Part shown: piece by piece, positions 8,343 through 17,148 of the stretch
Numbering within the stretch: the first letter of the stretch is position 1
Layout: each line of letters opens with the position of its first letter
NCBI RefSeq assembly: GCF_016586165.1
Contig: NZ_BCPR01000017.1
Location: 1 to 64,000 of the forward strand
Reading direction: 5' to 3'
From: Dyella sp. EPa41
Lineage (GTDB): Bacteria > Pseudomonadota > Gammaproteobacteria > Xanthomonadales > Rhodanobacteraceae
Length of the DNA: 64,000 nucleotides
Translations under genes and position numbers: made by a program
The notes under the pieces: model-generated
Told to the model about the DNA's origin: nothing
Database searches by the model: none
The model's input: the letters and a program-made list of their open reading frames with translations, nothing else

Positions 8343-9160
8343 TGCACGAGCAGGCGTTCCGTTTCGGCAGTTCGCGCCACCTGGTCGGCATCGTCGGCTT
8401 GCCGCCGGTGATCGACCATGGCGTGGGCGTGGTGCTGCTCAATGCCGGCATGGTGTATCGCATCGGCCCGTTCCGCCTGCACGTCGACCTGGCGCGCCGG
8501 CTCAATGCGCTGGGTTACCCCACGCTGCGTTTCGACCAGTCGACCATCGGCGACAGCGGGGCAGGCGGGAAATTGCTTGCGCGGCCCGAGCAGGTGGTGG
8601 CCGATGTCGGTGAAGCCATGGATCTGCTGCATCAGCAGACGGGTTGCCGGCGTTTCGTGCTCTTCGGGCTTTGCTCGGGTGCGCAGAACGCGCACTCGGT
8701 GGCTCATGCCGATCCGCGCGTGGTCGGGGCGTTGTTCCTTGACGGCTATGGCCATCGCACGCTCGGCCAGCGGCTGCGCCATTACCTGCCACGCCTGATG
8801 AAGGCATCGGTGTGGAAGCAGTGGATCACGCGCAAGCGCGCTGCGTCGGGCCCGCGCCCGCCGGAGCCGGCATTCGTCGTCGAGCCCCTGCCGGGCAAGG
8901 TCGTCGGCGGCCAGCTTGCGGACATGCTTGCGCGCGGGCTGAAGCTCGACTTCGTCTACAGCGGCGGCGTGTCCCGCTACTTCAACCATGTCCGGCAGTT
9001 TCGCGAGTGTTTCGGCCGGCTGGCCGACCACGCCGGTGTCAGCGTCAGCTATTTCCAGGAATCCGATCACACCTACGTACTTCGTGGCGACCGGAAGCGA
9101 CTGCTCGACCATGTCGCGCAATGGATGGGCCGCCACTTTCCCGTCACGCGACCAGGGTAG
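8342..9160 (+). CDS. Alpha/beta hydrolase, XrtA-locus type (second of pair), Cys elbow
   Basis: 272-residue alpha/beta hydrolase. Features include the N-terminal VVLLNAGMVYRIGPFR segment, the loop FDQSTIGDSG and the nucleophile elbow GLCSG at residues 109-113, with Cys 111 at the position of the usual Ser. A late SDHTY segment may hold the catalytic His. A Cys nucleophile occurs in dienelactone-hydrolase-like enzymes and suits thioester or lactone chemistry. Because the NRPS/PKS in this locus has no thioesterase domain, release of its product is a plausible, unproven job. The start overlaps the stop of the first hydrolase by one base. Confidence 0.82.
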   Translation: MHEQAFRFGSSRHLVGIVGLPPVIDHGVGVVLLNAGMVYRIGPFRLHVDLARRLNALGYPTLRFDQSTIGDSGAGGKLLARPEQVVADVGEAMDLLHQQTGCRRFVLFGLCSGAQNAHSVAHADPRVVGALFLDGYGHRTLGQRLRHYLPRLMKASVWKQWITRKRAASGPRPPEPAFVVEPLPGKVVGGQLADMLARGLKLDFVYSGGVSRYFNHVRQFRECFGRLADHAGVSVSYFQESDHTYVLRGDRKRLLDHVAQWMGRHFPVTRPG

Positions 9161-9165
9161 TGCTT

Positions 9166-10170
9166 ATGCGCAAGGTACTCGTCACCGGCGGAGCCGGTTA
9201 CATAGGGAGTCATGTCGTGCAGCAGCTGGTGGCACGCGGCGAGTCGGTGGTGGTGATCGACAACCTCAGCACGGGCTTTCGCGAGGCGGTGCAGGATGCG
9301 GAGCTGGTGGTGGGCAATGTCGGCGACATCAGCCTGGTGTCGTCGGTGCTGCGTGTCTGCGGCATCGATGCCGTGATGCACTTCGCCGCCCATACCATCG
9401 TGCCCGAATCGGTAAGCGACCCGCTCAAGTATTACGGCAACAACACCTGCAACACGCGCAACCTGCTGGCGGCCTGCGCCGATGCCGGCGTAGACAAGTT
9501 CATCTTTTCCTCGACCGCGGCGGTCTACGGGCTGACCGAACGGGGCGTGGCGGATGAAAACACGCCCACGCATCCGGTCAATCCCTACGGCATGTCGAAG
9601 CTGATGTCGGAAACCATGCTCGCCGACTACTGCGCGACCGGGCTCATGCGCCACGTGATCCTGCGCTATTTCAACGTGGCCGGTTGCGATCCCAAGGGGC
9701 GCATCGGGCATTCCGCGCCCACGGCGACCTTGTTGATCAAGGCGGCCTGCGAGCATGCCGTGGGCAAGCGCGACTCCCTGGCGATCTACGGTACGGACTA
9801 CGACACGCCCGATGGAACCGGCATCCGCGATTACATCCACGTCGACGACCTGGCGGCAGCGCACCTGCGCGCACTGGATCATCTGCGTTCGGGCGGAACG
9901 TCGCTTACGCTCAATTGCGGTTACGGCCACGGCTACAGCGTCCGCGAGGTGCTGGACTCGGTGGCGCGGGTCGGTGGGCAACCACTCAACATCGTCGAAT
10001 TGCCACGGCGCGAGGGCGACCTGGCCAAGCTCATCGCCTGCAGCGACCGGCTCAAGCAAGTGCTCGACTGGCAGCCGCAATACGACGACCTCGATTTCAT
10101 CGTACGGACAGCCTTGGTGTGGGAGCGCAAGCTCGTAAGCAAACGCATGCCGCTGTCGTCGGTCGCCTGA
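9166..10170 (+). CDS. galE: UDP-glucose 4-epimerase
   Basis: 334-residue extended SDR that interconverts UDP-glucose and UDP-galactose (or the N-acetyl forms) and so supplies precursor for the polysaccharide. The NAD motif TGGAGYIGSH is at the N-terminus, catalytic Ser in FSSTAAVYG and Tyr-x-x-x-Lys in YGMSKLM, and the family motif RYFNVAGCDP follows. A GIRDYIHVDDLA segment completes the GalE pattern. It lies five bases after the hydrolase and overlaps the next gene by one base. Whether it prefers acetylated sugars cannot be decided by eye. Confidence 0.93.
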   Translation: MRKVLVTGGAGYIGSHVVQQLVARGESVVVIDNLSTGFREAVQDAELVVGNVGDISLVSSVLRVCGIDAVMHFAAHTIVPESVSDPLKYYGNNTCNTRNLLAACADAGVDKFIFSSTAAVYGLTERGVADENTPTHPVNPYGMSKLMSETMLADYCATGLMRHVILRYFNVAGCDPKGRIGHSAPTATLLIKAACEHAVGKRDSLAIYGTDYDTPDGTGIRDYIHVDDLAAAHLRALDHLRSGGTSLTLNCGYGHGYSVREVLDSVARVGGQPLNIVELPRREGDLAKLIACSDRLKQVLDWQPQYDDLDFIVRTALVWERKLVSKRMPLSSVA

Positions 10171-11930
10171 TGGGCAAGGCGCGGCCAGGTTTCCATCTCG
10201 TCCGGCCCGCGCCGGTCGATGGGCGCCTGTGGATGAGCTTGCTGGTGCTGCTTGCGTTGCTGGGCATGGCGTCGACGGTCGTGGCCTTGCCGCATCGTCC
10301 GCATGCCGCGTCGGGGTCCGCTTCCAAGCCCCGGCAGCAAGCCGAGCCGTCCGCTCCCGCGGACGCGGCGCCTGGACAGCGCATCGTCGTCCATCGCAAC
10401 GTGGGCGAGGGCAGCGACGTGCGTGTGTCGGTCGGTATCCCGTTTCCGCCGTCCGCGCTGCGCGATGCCGGCCTGGTGCGCATCCTCGACGACAAGGGTG
10501 AAGAGGTGCCGTCGCACGTGCAGGTCACGTTGCGGTGGTATGCCAAGGACCACAGCATCCGCGCCGTACGCGCGCAGTTCCATGCCCGGCTGCAGGGAAG
10601 CGAAGCAACGTACTACTTCGCGTTGGGCAAACCCCGTGCCCGCGAGGCCGACGGTTGGCCGTATGCGCAGGAGCGCGTGCCGGATGCGCAAGGCGTCCGC
10701 GTTGCCGCGGCGTTGGCCACGCTGGAGCCGTCGTGGCTGTGCGCCTCGCTCATTGCCGGACCGCAGGTGCCGGCGGCGCATGACGAGGCATACGCACGCT
10801 ATGTGTCGACCCAGTTCGACTGGGCGCGCAAGTTGCCGGTGGACGACCATACGGCCTGGTTGTTCGATCGCCCGTCCACGCTGTTCAAGGCCTACGTGCG
10901 CACGGGACGCTTCGACTACCTGCAGGCGGCGGACCAGAGCTATCACTTCTACATGCGTTACGTGAAGCGCGAAGGGTTGCCGTTCAGTCCGTTCTGCGCG
11001 GGCGGCTGGACGATGGGCAAGGAACCGTGCGACGTGAAGTACGTCTATATCGAGCCCAGCCTGTTGGCGCTGGCGTTGACGGGCGACGACAGCGAATACG
11101 ATGCGGCCCTCGTCGACAAGATGGTGACGCTGTGGCAGCACGGCGGCTGGTCGGGCACGCCGGGTCCGTACGTCAGCCCCGGCGAGCGCTTCACCGAGCG
11201 CCTGGCCGGTCTCGGCCTGCTGGCCACGGTCAATGCCTACGAGCTGACCGGCGACCTCCGCTACCTGCGCTACACGCGCGAGCGGGTCGACTGGTTGTAC
11301 GAGCACCAGCGCGCCAATCCGGACAAGCTTGGCGACGACGGTTCGTGGCGCAACAGCTGGAACCTGCACGAGGACGACGCATGGAATCCCGAGCGCGACG
11401 TGCGCGGGTCGTCGCCCTGGATGAGCGAGAACATCATCGATGGCCTCTGGCACGCCTGGCTGGTGACGGGCGATCAGCGCATTCCCGCCATGATCACGGC
11501 GTTCGGGCGCTACATGGAGCGTTACGGCTGGATCGACGTGGCGGAGATCAAATCCAGCCGCGATTGGCGCAATCCCTGCTCGGGGTCGAACGGGCAGATT
11601 GCCTGGTACTGGTCGTCCTCGCAGGCCGGCTTCGCCAGGCTGGCCGACATCGAGGACTCGGACGGCTGGTACAGCGACGCCCACAACGTCGAACTGGTCA
11701 TGCCGGTGGCTGCGGCCTATTACTTCGAGAAGGACCGGGCGCAGAGCGAGGCGCTGAAACGGCGGCTCGACGCGCTGGCATCCTCCTACAGCACCGAGTG
11801 CGCCCAGATCAGCGGCACCACGCGGCGCTTCAACTGGAACAACCGTGGCGCCGGCGTGGCGATGTGGTTTCTGCAGCAGCCGGCCGGCAGCGGCGCGGTG
11901 TCGTCGATGGCTGGCCATGCCATGCCGTAA
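10170..11930 (+). CDS. Membrane-anchored protein with lyase-like RIFT/alpha-barrel architecture
   Basis: 586-residue exported protein. A single hydrophobic segment (about residues 20-40) is a signal peptide or anchor, followed by a short Ser/Pro/Ala-rich linker. Residues 70-150 (VRVSVGIPFPPSALRDAG, then VQVTLRWYAKDHSIRAV) resemble the N-terminal beta domain of exo-rhamnogalacturonan-lyase-like proteins (PcRGLX/YetA). The rest is rich in Trp, Tyr and His in helix-like repeats, consistent with an alpha/alpha toroid as in many glycan lyases and hydrolases. I infer a glycan-active or glycan-binding periplasmic protein acting on the EPS of this locus, for example for trimming or release. No catalytic residues can be assigned with confidence. 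It sits between galE and the flippase. Confidence 0.6.
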   Translation: MGKARPGFHLVRPAPVDGRLWMSLLVLLALLGMASTVVALPHRPHAASGSASKPRQQAEPSAPADAAPGQRIVVHRNVGEGSDVRVSVGIPFPPSALRDAGLVRILDDKGEEVPSHVQVTLRWYAKDHSIRAVRAQFHARLQGSEATYYFALGKPRAREADGWPYAQERVPDAQGVRVAAALATLEPSWLCASLIAGPQVPAAHDEAYARYVSTQFDWARKLPVDDHTAWLFDRPSTLFKAYVRTGRFDYLQAADQSYHFYMRYVKREGLPFSPFCAGGWTMGKEPCDVKYVYIEPSLLALALTGDDSEYDAALVDKMVTLWQHGGWSGTPGPYVSPGERFTERLAGLGLLATVNAYELTGDLRYLRYTRERVDWLYEHQRANPDKLGDDGSWRNSWNLHEDDAWNPERDVRGSSPWMSENIIDGLWHAWLVTGDQRIPAMITAFGRYMERYGWIDVAEIKSSRDWRNPCSGSNGQIAWYWSSSQAGFARLADIEDSDGWYSDAHNVELVMPVAAAYYFEKDRAQSEALKRRLDALASSYSTECAQISGTTRRFNWNNRGAGVAMWFLQQPAGSGAVSSMAGHAMP

Positions 11931-11975
11931 GGCATGCAACGAAGAGGACAACAGGATGGTCGGGGGCAGTTGCAC

Positions 11976-13523
11976 ATGAGTCGTCGTCTGGCAGCACTTC
12001 GCAGCATGGCGCTGGTGTCGGCGTCCACTTATGTGGAATACGGCCTGGGCCTGCTGATCAGCGTGTGGATCGCGCGCACCCTCGGGCCCGCCGATTTCGG
12101 CCGTTATGCGTTCACGGTGTGGCTGTGCGGCTGGCTGATGACCTGCAGCAACCATGCGTTGACCACGTCGTCGACCAAGTTCATCGCCGAAGCGTACGGC
12201 GCGGGCGCACCGGAGGTCGCCTCGCATCTCTCGGCACGCCTGATGCGCTATCAGTCGCTGAGCTCGGCCATCGTGATCGCACTGTTTGTCGTGGGCGTGG
12301 CGATCATCCAGCCGTCCGAATGGCAGGGCCTGACCGTGCCCATCACGGCGCTGGTGTGCGTCGCGGTGGTGGCCAAGGCGAACTACGGGCTGCTGGTGGC
12401 CATTTCCAAGGGACAGGAGCACTTCGAGCCGGTATCGATCGCCACCGTGCTTTCCGGCGCGATCACGCTCGCGCTGGTGGCGGTGGCGTCTTGGTTCCGT
12501 CTGGGCCTGCTGGCTTTCATCGCGATCTTCGCCATTTCCTGCCTTACGCTGGGGCTGATCAATCGCATTGCCTGTCGTCGTTACTGCCTGCCGTACGAGC
12601 CGGGCGACATTCCGCAGGAAATGGACGGCCGCCTTTCGCGACACCTGCGGCTTACCGCGGTGCTCATCCTCATCATCGGCCTGAAGACGAACACGGTGGA
12701 GGTGTTCCTGCTCAACACCTACGCGAACTCGACCGCGGTCGGCTTCTTCGCCATCGCGGGCACGCTCACGCGCGGCGCCGTGGAGCTGTTCTCGGTGGGC
12801 CTCACCACCACGCTGCTGCCCTATATGGCGCGGGCGTTCGGGCAGAACGGCCAGTCCCAGGCCACGCGGGTGCTGTCGGAAGCCACGCGGTTCTATTGGG
12901 CCACGGGCCTGATGATCGCCGGGCTCGGCTTCGTCACCACGCCGGGACTGGTCACGCTGATGTACGGCAACCGCTATGTCGATGCCATCCCGGCCATCGA
13001 GGTCACGCTGGTGCTTGCCGGCTTGCTGCTGATCACCAACAGCATCGCCGCGTTCCAGGTAGTGACCGACCGCCAGGGCGACCGGCTGCGCATCTCCACC
13101 AGCGCGCTGGTGATCAATGTCGTGCTGGGTTTTTCGCTGATTCCGCACTTCGGGCTGCTCGGCGCCGTGCTCTGCTATGCCGGCACGCGCCTGGCCGAGC
13201 TGCTGATCTGCATCTTCTATATCCGCCGCGTCGCGAGTGCGGGACTGCCGGTGGCGCTGATGGCGCGCCTGCTGGTGGTCGGCCTGGCGGCCACCGGCCT
13301 CGGCTGGCTCGTGGCGGACGTGACACCCGGGCACATGGCCTTCATCACCGGCGCCATCACCTTCGTGGCGGTGTTTGTTCCGGCGAGTTTCCTGGTGCGT
13401 TACTGGAGCGACGAGGATTTCCGCCTGATGGGCATGATCACCGACAAGCTGGGGCCGGCCGGGCGCGTGCTGATGCGCGCGCTGGGCTACCTGCAGGGAC
13501 CGGTGCCGCGCGTGAGTCCCTGA
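11976..13523 (+). CDS. Wzx-type lipid-linked oligosaccharide flippase
   Basis: 515-residue integral membrane protein of the MATE/MOP (polysaccharide transporter) superfamily. Around 12-14 hydrophobic helices are visible. The N-terminal signature (YGLGLLISVWIARTLGPADF) and the mid-protein NSTAVGFFAIAGTL segment are typical of Wzx. It should flip the undecaprenyl-linked repeat unit across the inner membrane for polymerisation. The frame is open from 11934, but ATG 11976 is preferred because GGGGG precedes it and the hydrophobic protein starts there. It ends the plus-strand operon, converging on the GT2 gene 25 bases away, with no clear terminator. Confidence 0.9.
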   Translation: MSRRLAALRSMALVSASTYVEYGLGLLISVWIARTLGPADFGRYAFTVWLCGWLMTCSNHALTTSSTKFIAEAYGAGAPEVASHLSARLMRYQSLSSAIVIALFVVGVAIIQPSEWQGLTVPITALVCVAVVAKANYGLLVAISKGQEHFEPVSIATVLSGAITLALVAVASWFRLGLLAFIAIFAISCLTLGLINRIACRRYCLPYEPGDIPQEMDGRLSRHLRLTAVLILIIGLKTNTVEVFLLNTYANSTAVGFFAIAGTLTRGAVELFSVGLTTTLLPYMARAFGQNGQSQATRVLSEATRFYWATGLMIAGLGFVTTPGLVTLMYGNRYVDAIPAIEVTLVLAGLLLITNSIAAFQVVTDRQGDRLRISTSALVINVVLGFSLIPHFGLLGAVLCYAGTRLAELLICIFYIRRVASAGLPVALMARLLVVGLAATGLGWLVADVTPGHMAFITGAITFVAVFVPASFLVRYWSDEDFRLMGMITDKLGPAGRVLMRALGYLQGPVPRVSP

Positions 13524-13548
13524 GGCGACCAGTGCCTGTCAACCGGCC

Positions 13549-14301
13549 CTAGACCACGCGCTTCATGACCGCTTGCCAGGCGTAGTGGCACATGTGCTGT
13601 GAGGACGACAGCCAGCCCAGTTGCGCCACATCGCGGTAGATGCGCCATTGCCAGCGCGCGGCGCGCCACTTGTCCGACGAGACGGAGCCGTCGCGCACAA
13701 GGTAGTAGGCGAGCGCGTGATCGCTGGGCACGCAGCTGGCGCCGCCCGCGCGACGCACCATTTCCAGCCAGAACACATAGTCCTCGTGGCCCACCTTGCG
13801 GAAGGCGAGGTCCCCCAGGCTGCGGTCGTAGATGCCGGTGAGGTTGCCGATATGGTTGCTGCGAAGCATCCGCTCGTAGGAGACGCTCGCCGGCGGGCGC
13901 ACGTGCGACAGCAGCCGGCCATCCTCGCCCACGCGATCGTACGGGGTGTAACAGACGCGCGCCCCCGTGTCCTGCATGTGCCGCAGCTGCCATTCCAGCT
14001 TGGACGAATGCCAGCCGTCGTCACTGTCCAGGAAGGCGATGTGCGAGCCGCGTGCGGCCGCGATGGCGGTATTGCGCGCGGCGGCCACGCCGGCGTTGGC
14101 GGGGGCGTGGATGACGCGGATGCGCTCATCGGCGGCGGCCAGGGAGTCGACCAGCATGGCGGTACCGTCCGTGGAGCAATCGTCCACGATCACCAGCTCC
14201 CATGCGGTGTAGCTTTGCGACAGCACCGACAGCACGGCGCTGCGGATGTAGGCCTGCGCGTTGTACGCGGGCATCACCACGCTGACCAGGGTGGGGCTCA
14301 T
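13549..14301 (-). CDS. Family 2 glycosyltransferase
   Basis: 250-residue GT-A fold glycosyltransferase. It shows VSVVMPAYNAQAYI at the N-terminus, IVDDCSTDGT, and the metal-binding FLDSDDGWH (DxD motif). A GHEDYVFWLEMV segment carries the ED pair often acting as base. There is no membrane helix. It should add one sugar to the growing lipid-linked repeat unit. The start overlaps the stop of the methyltransferase gene by four bases (ATGA), so they are translationally coupled. Donor and acceptor are unknown. Confidence 0.9.
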   Translation of the reverse strand: MSPTLVSVVMPAYNAQAYIRSAVLSVLSQSYTAWELVIVDDCSTDGTAMLVDSLAAADERIRVIHAPANAGVAAARNTAIAAARGSHIAFLDSDDGWHSSKLEWQLRHMQDTGARVCYTPYDRVGEDGRLLSHVRPPASVSYERMLRSNHIGNLTGIYDRSLGDLAFRKVGHEDYVFWLEMVRRAGGASCVPSDHALAYYLVRDGSVSSDKWRAARWQWRIYRDVAQLGWLSSSQHMCHYAWQAVMKRVV

Positions 14302-15242
14302 GCGGCCGCCGGCACCGCGCGCTTGCGTCCGATGAAATCGATCGAGGTCACGCACAGGCGTTCGGGCGGGATGTGCGCGAACTGCGGGTGCACTTTCATG
14401 TTCGCCAGTTCCGCCAGCCGCTTCTCGCGGGCGCACTCGGTATTGAGCACGATGTCGAAGCCGGCCTGCACGGCGCGGTCGACGAACTCGTAGGCACGCA
14501 TGCGGTTCTGGTAGAGAAACGCATTGTCCCACTGCCGCCACTCGCGGTCGGAATACTGGAGGTAGTTGAGCTGGTTGATGCGGCGGTCGACGTAGGCGTA
14601 GTGGTCGCCGCAGTTCACCGAATGGAACATGATGCCGCCGGGCGCAAGGATGCGCATGGCTTCGCGGTAGATGCCGTCGACCGCATCGGGAAACACATGT
14701 TCGAGCACGCTGTTGGAGAACACGCAGTCCACCTGCTGGCCGGGCAGGGAGGTGCGCGAGGCATCGGCCGGTGCGTCATAGACCACCACGCCATCGGTGG
14801 CGTGGCCCACGTCGTCGCCCTGATGCAGGCGCGCCGCCAGTTGCTGCTGTCGCCGTTGGACATCGCCCTCCGGCACGCCGCAAGCTTCGGCGATCAAACG
14901 CGTGTGGCGAGCCAGGTGGTCGGCGCAGTCGCGCACCAGCTCGGGTTTGATGTGCCGGTTGAGGTCGACCGTGATGACCTGACGTGCACCGCCGAGGTAG
15001 CACGCGAACGGAAACGTCGGATACCAGCCGCTGCCGATCTCGAACAGCCGCGCGCCCTCGATGGGGCGGCCCGCGGCTTGCAGGTGTCCGGCCATGAGGC
15101 GCCAGTCGTCCATCTTGATGTCGAACTCGCGCCTGAAATCGCGCAGGCCGCCGAAGCGGCGCTGCAGCAGGTAGTGCGCCTGTTCGCCGCCCGGCACGTG
15201 GCCAAGCACTTTCTGCAACACGCCTTTGGCACGCCAATGCAT
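14298..15242 (-). CDS. SAM-dependent methyltransferase (class I)
   Basis: 314-residue protein with a class I SAM-binding fold. Motif I is LFEIGSGWYPTFP; the acidic end of strand 2 is VITVDLNRHI; the post-motif DCVFSNSVLEHVFP and LAPGGIMFHSVN complete the pattern. It has an N-terminal extension of about 60 residues of unknown role. In this place it probably methylates a sugar or nucleotide-sugar of the repeat unit, though the peptide made by the NRPS/PKS is also possible. It lies five bases after the preceding gene of its operon. Confidence 0.85.
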   Translation of the reverse strand: MHWRAKGVLQKVLGHVPGGEQAHYLLQRRFGGLRDFRREFDIKMDDWRLMAGHLQAAGRPIEGARLFEIGSGWYPTFPFACYLGGARQVITVDLNRHIKPELVRDCADHLARHTRLIAEACGVPEGDVQRRQQQLAARLHQGDDVGHATDGVVVYDAPADASRTSLPGQQVDCVFSNSVLEHVFPDAVDGIYREAMRILAPGGIMFHSVNCGDHYAYVDRRINQLNYLQYSDREWRQWDNAFLYQNRMRAYEFVDRAVQAGFDIVLNTECAREKRLAELANMKVHPQFAHIPPERLCVTSIDFIGRKRAVPAAA

Positions 15243-15247
15243 AGCGG

Positions 15248-16489
15248 TTACTCCATGTCAGGGGCGCCGGCAAGCGCCTCGGTCCGCTGGGGATCCGGCA
15301 TGGCCGGAGAGGTCCACCGGGTGACGCCGGGAGGCGGCGGCAGCTCGAAGTCGCGATAGCGCGACGGGTCGCCGGCGAGGCCGGCTTCGGCGGCCTTGAT
15401 GATGTTGTACGTTTCGCGCGCGGTCACGTAGTGCAATACGTAGCGCTCGCCGTCGTTGTAGTGGCGCTCGAGGTGCGCATGCATGGCATGGGCCGGCGCA
15501 CCAAGCAGCGTATCCATGTCGCGCTCCTGCGTGCCGTGCGTGTGGATCTTCACGAAGACCCATTCGGGACGGCCTTCGACGTGGATGCCGGTGCGGATCC
15601 ACGCATCCACGCGATCGGGCGTCGGCGGGCAGCTGTGCCGTACATCGGCGTTCTCGATGCGGGGCATGATGCCCTTGCGGCGGCGTTTCCAGTCCAGGCC
15701 CAGGGGACCTTGCACGATCATCAGGTCGCCGCTGGCCTCGCCGCCCGCCTTTACGGGCGTGCCGGTGTCGTGCGACTTCGGGCGGTGCGGATCGTCGGTG
15801 GCGTAGTAGATGGCGTTGATCGTGCGCGTCTGCGTTTCGCTGGGTGCAGAAGGCAGGGTGAAGTCCGCATAGCAGCCCAGCTCGCGCAGCAGGATCAGCT
15901 CGTTGTTGAGGCCGCACCAGCGTCCGTCGGCGCGGGAGTTGTCCAGCGACCAGTTGCCGTGGATGAAGCCAAACCGCAGCTGTCCCGTACGCGGGTCGCG
16001 CGACAGCGCGCCGTGACGCGCATGCAGCAGTTCGTTGAAGCGCGAGATGGTGGCGCGGAAGTTGTCCGGCGTGTCGTTGTCGTGGTGAAGGTGGATCTCG
16101 ATCTCGCCGTAACCGCTGGCGCAAAGCCCTGCGATCTTGTCGAGGTGCTCGGGCAAGTACTCTTCTTCGGGATAGAAGAAGCTGTGCTGCGGCGGCCGGC
16201 CATCCGCGTCGCGGTGTTGCGATGCCATGGCGGGATAGTCGCGGCACCAGCGGTCGACCCGACGGCGCTGCGTTTCGAGGTCGACGCGGCCCCAGGCGGG
16301 CTCATAGTGGTCGACGAAACAGAACATCACGTGGATCGGTCCCTTGACCGCCGGGCGCCTGCGGCGGCGCAGGTAGCTGCCCAGCCACACCTGCATGTTG
16401 CGCGAGCGTATGGCGAGCCAGGCGACCACGCCGAGCGCAGCGGCCATGACGGCCAGGGCCAGGAGCGCGATGAGAATGGGTTGGATCAT
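15248..16489 (-). CDS. Uncharacterised membrane-anchored protein of EPS locus, deacetylase-like context
   Basis: 413-residue protein of no family that I can name. One N-terminal membrane helix (about residues 2-26) is followed by a basic stretch (YLRRRRRP), so the rest probably faces the cytoplasm or periplasm as a single anchored domain. Conserved-looking blocks are MFCFVDHYEPAWG, HSFFYPEEEYLPEHLD, IEIHLHHDND and FVKIHTHGTQ; the many His and Asp/Glu residues suggest a metal-dependent carbohydrate enzyme, perhaps distantly related to NodB-type deacetylases. It sits between a true NodB deacetylase gene (26 bases upstream) and a methyltransferase gene (five bases downstream), so a role in modifying the polysaccharide is likely. 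This is inference. Confidence 0.6.
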   Translation of the reverse strand: MIQPILIALLALAVMAAALGVVAWLAIRSRNMQVWLGSYLRRRRRPAVKGPIHVMFCFVDHYEPAWGRVDLETQRRRVDRWCRDYPAMASQHRDADGRPPQHSFFYPEEEYLPEHLDKIAGLCASGYGEIEIHLHHDNDTPDNFRATISRFNELLHARHGALSRDPRTGQLRFGFIHGNWSLDNSRADGRWCGLNNELILLRELGCYADFTLPSAPSETQTRTINAIYYATDDPHRPKSHDTGTPVKAGGEASGDLMIVQGPLGLDWKRRRKGIMPRIENADVRHSCPPTPDRVDAWIRTGIHVEGRPEWVFVKIHTHGTQERDMDTLLGAPAHAMHAHLERHYNDGERYVLHYVTARETYNIIKAAEAGLAGDPSRYRDFELPPPPGVTRWTSPAMPDPQRTEALAGAPDME

Positions 16490-16515
16490 GGCCGGTCCCC
16501 GTGCTCCTGCGCCGC

Positions 16516-17148
16516 TCAGGCGGGCAACGCAGGAAAGGTGAAACCGTGCTGCTTCCATTCCGGCAGCAGGGCTTCGAGCATGCGACGCGAACAGTCGCTG
16601 TCGTCGTGCATCAGCATCACGTCGCCGGCGCGCGGCGGCTGCGCGCGCAGCCGCGCCGCCAGCTCCTCGGGCTGGCGGTTCTGGTAGTCGAGCGTGTCGT
16701 ACGACCAGTAGGCGAGATTGCGGCGGTTGAACGCGAAGCGCAGCGCGAGCGCCGGCGGGAACACGCCGCGCGGCGGACGAAAACGATGATGGCGACGGCC
16801 GTCGAAACCCCGCAGCACCGTGTCGGTGCGTTGCACCTCCTGCCACTGCTCGCGGTGCGAGAGGGCATGGAAGCGCGGATGCGTGTACGAATGATTGCCC
16901 AGGCTGTGGCCATCCTCGACGATGCGCCACACCAGCTCGGGGTGACGCTCCGCCTCGCGGCCGATCAGGAAGAACGTGGCCTTCGCCCCATGACGACGCA
17001 GCAGCTCCAGCAGCGCCGGCGTGTGTTCGGGGTTGGGGCCATCGTCGAAGGTGAGATAGATCGCCTTGCCGGAACGCGGCCCGCGGGTGGAGATCACCGC
17101 GTCGGGAAACCATTCCAGCATGCGCATCTTCTTGGGACGAAAACTCAT
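16516..17148 (-). CDS. Polysaccharide deacetylase (NodB domain)
   Basis: 210-residue NodB-homology protein. The order of motifs is complete: TFDDGPNPEHT (motif 1, catalytic base and metal Asp), SLGNHSYTHPRF (metal His pair), RFRPPRGVF (motif 3) and VMLMHDD (late His). It should remove N- or O-acetyl groups from sugars. No signal peptide is evident, so action on cytoplasmic lipid-linked intermediates, or export by another route, is possible. It opens the minus-strand unit that also encodes an uncharacterised protein, a methyltransferase and a GT2. Confidence 0.9.
   Translation of the reverse strand: MSFRPKKMRMLEWFPDAVISTRGPRSGKAIYLTFDDGPNPEHTPALLELLRRHGAKATFFLIGREAERHPELVWRIVEDGHSLGNHSYTHPRFHALSHREQWQEVQRTDTVLRGFDGRRHHRFRPPRGVFPPALALRFAFNRRNLAYWSYDTLDYQNRQPEELAARLRAQPPRAGDVMLMHDDSDCSRRMLEALLPEWKQHGFTFPALPA

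Noticed and set aside
9933-13334. A 1133-codon open frame on the minus strand
   Set aside because: It is antisense to galE, the lyase-like protein and the Wzx gene, has low-complexity Arg/His/Gln-rich text typical of shadows in GC-rich DNA, and has no family features.
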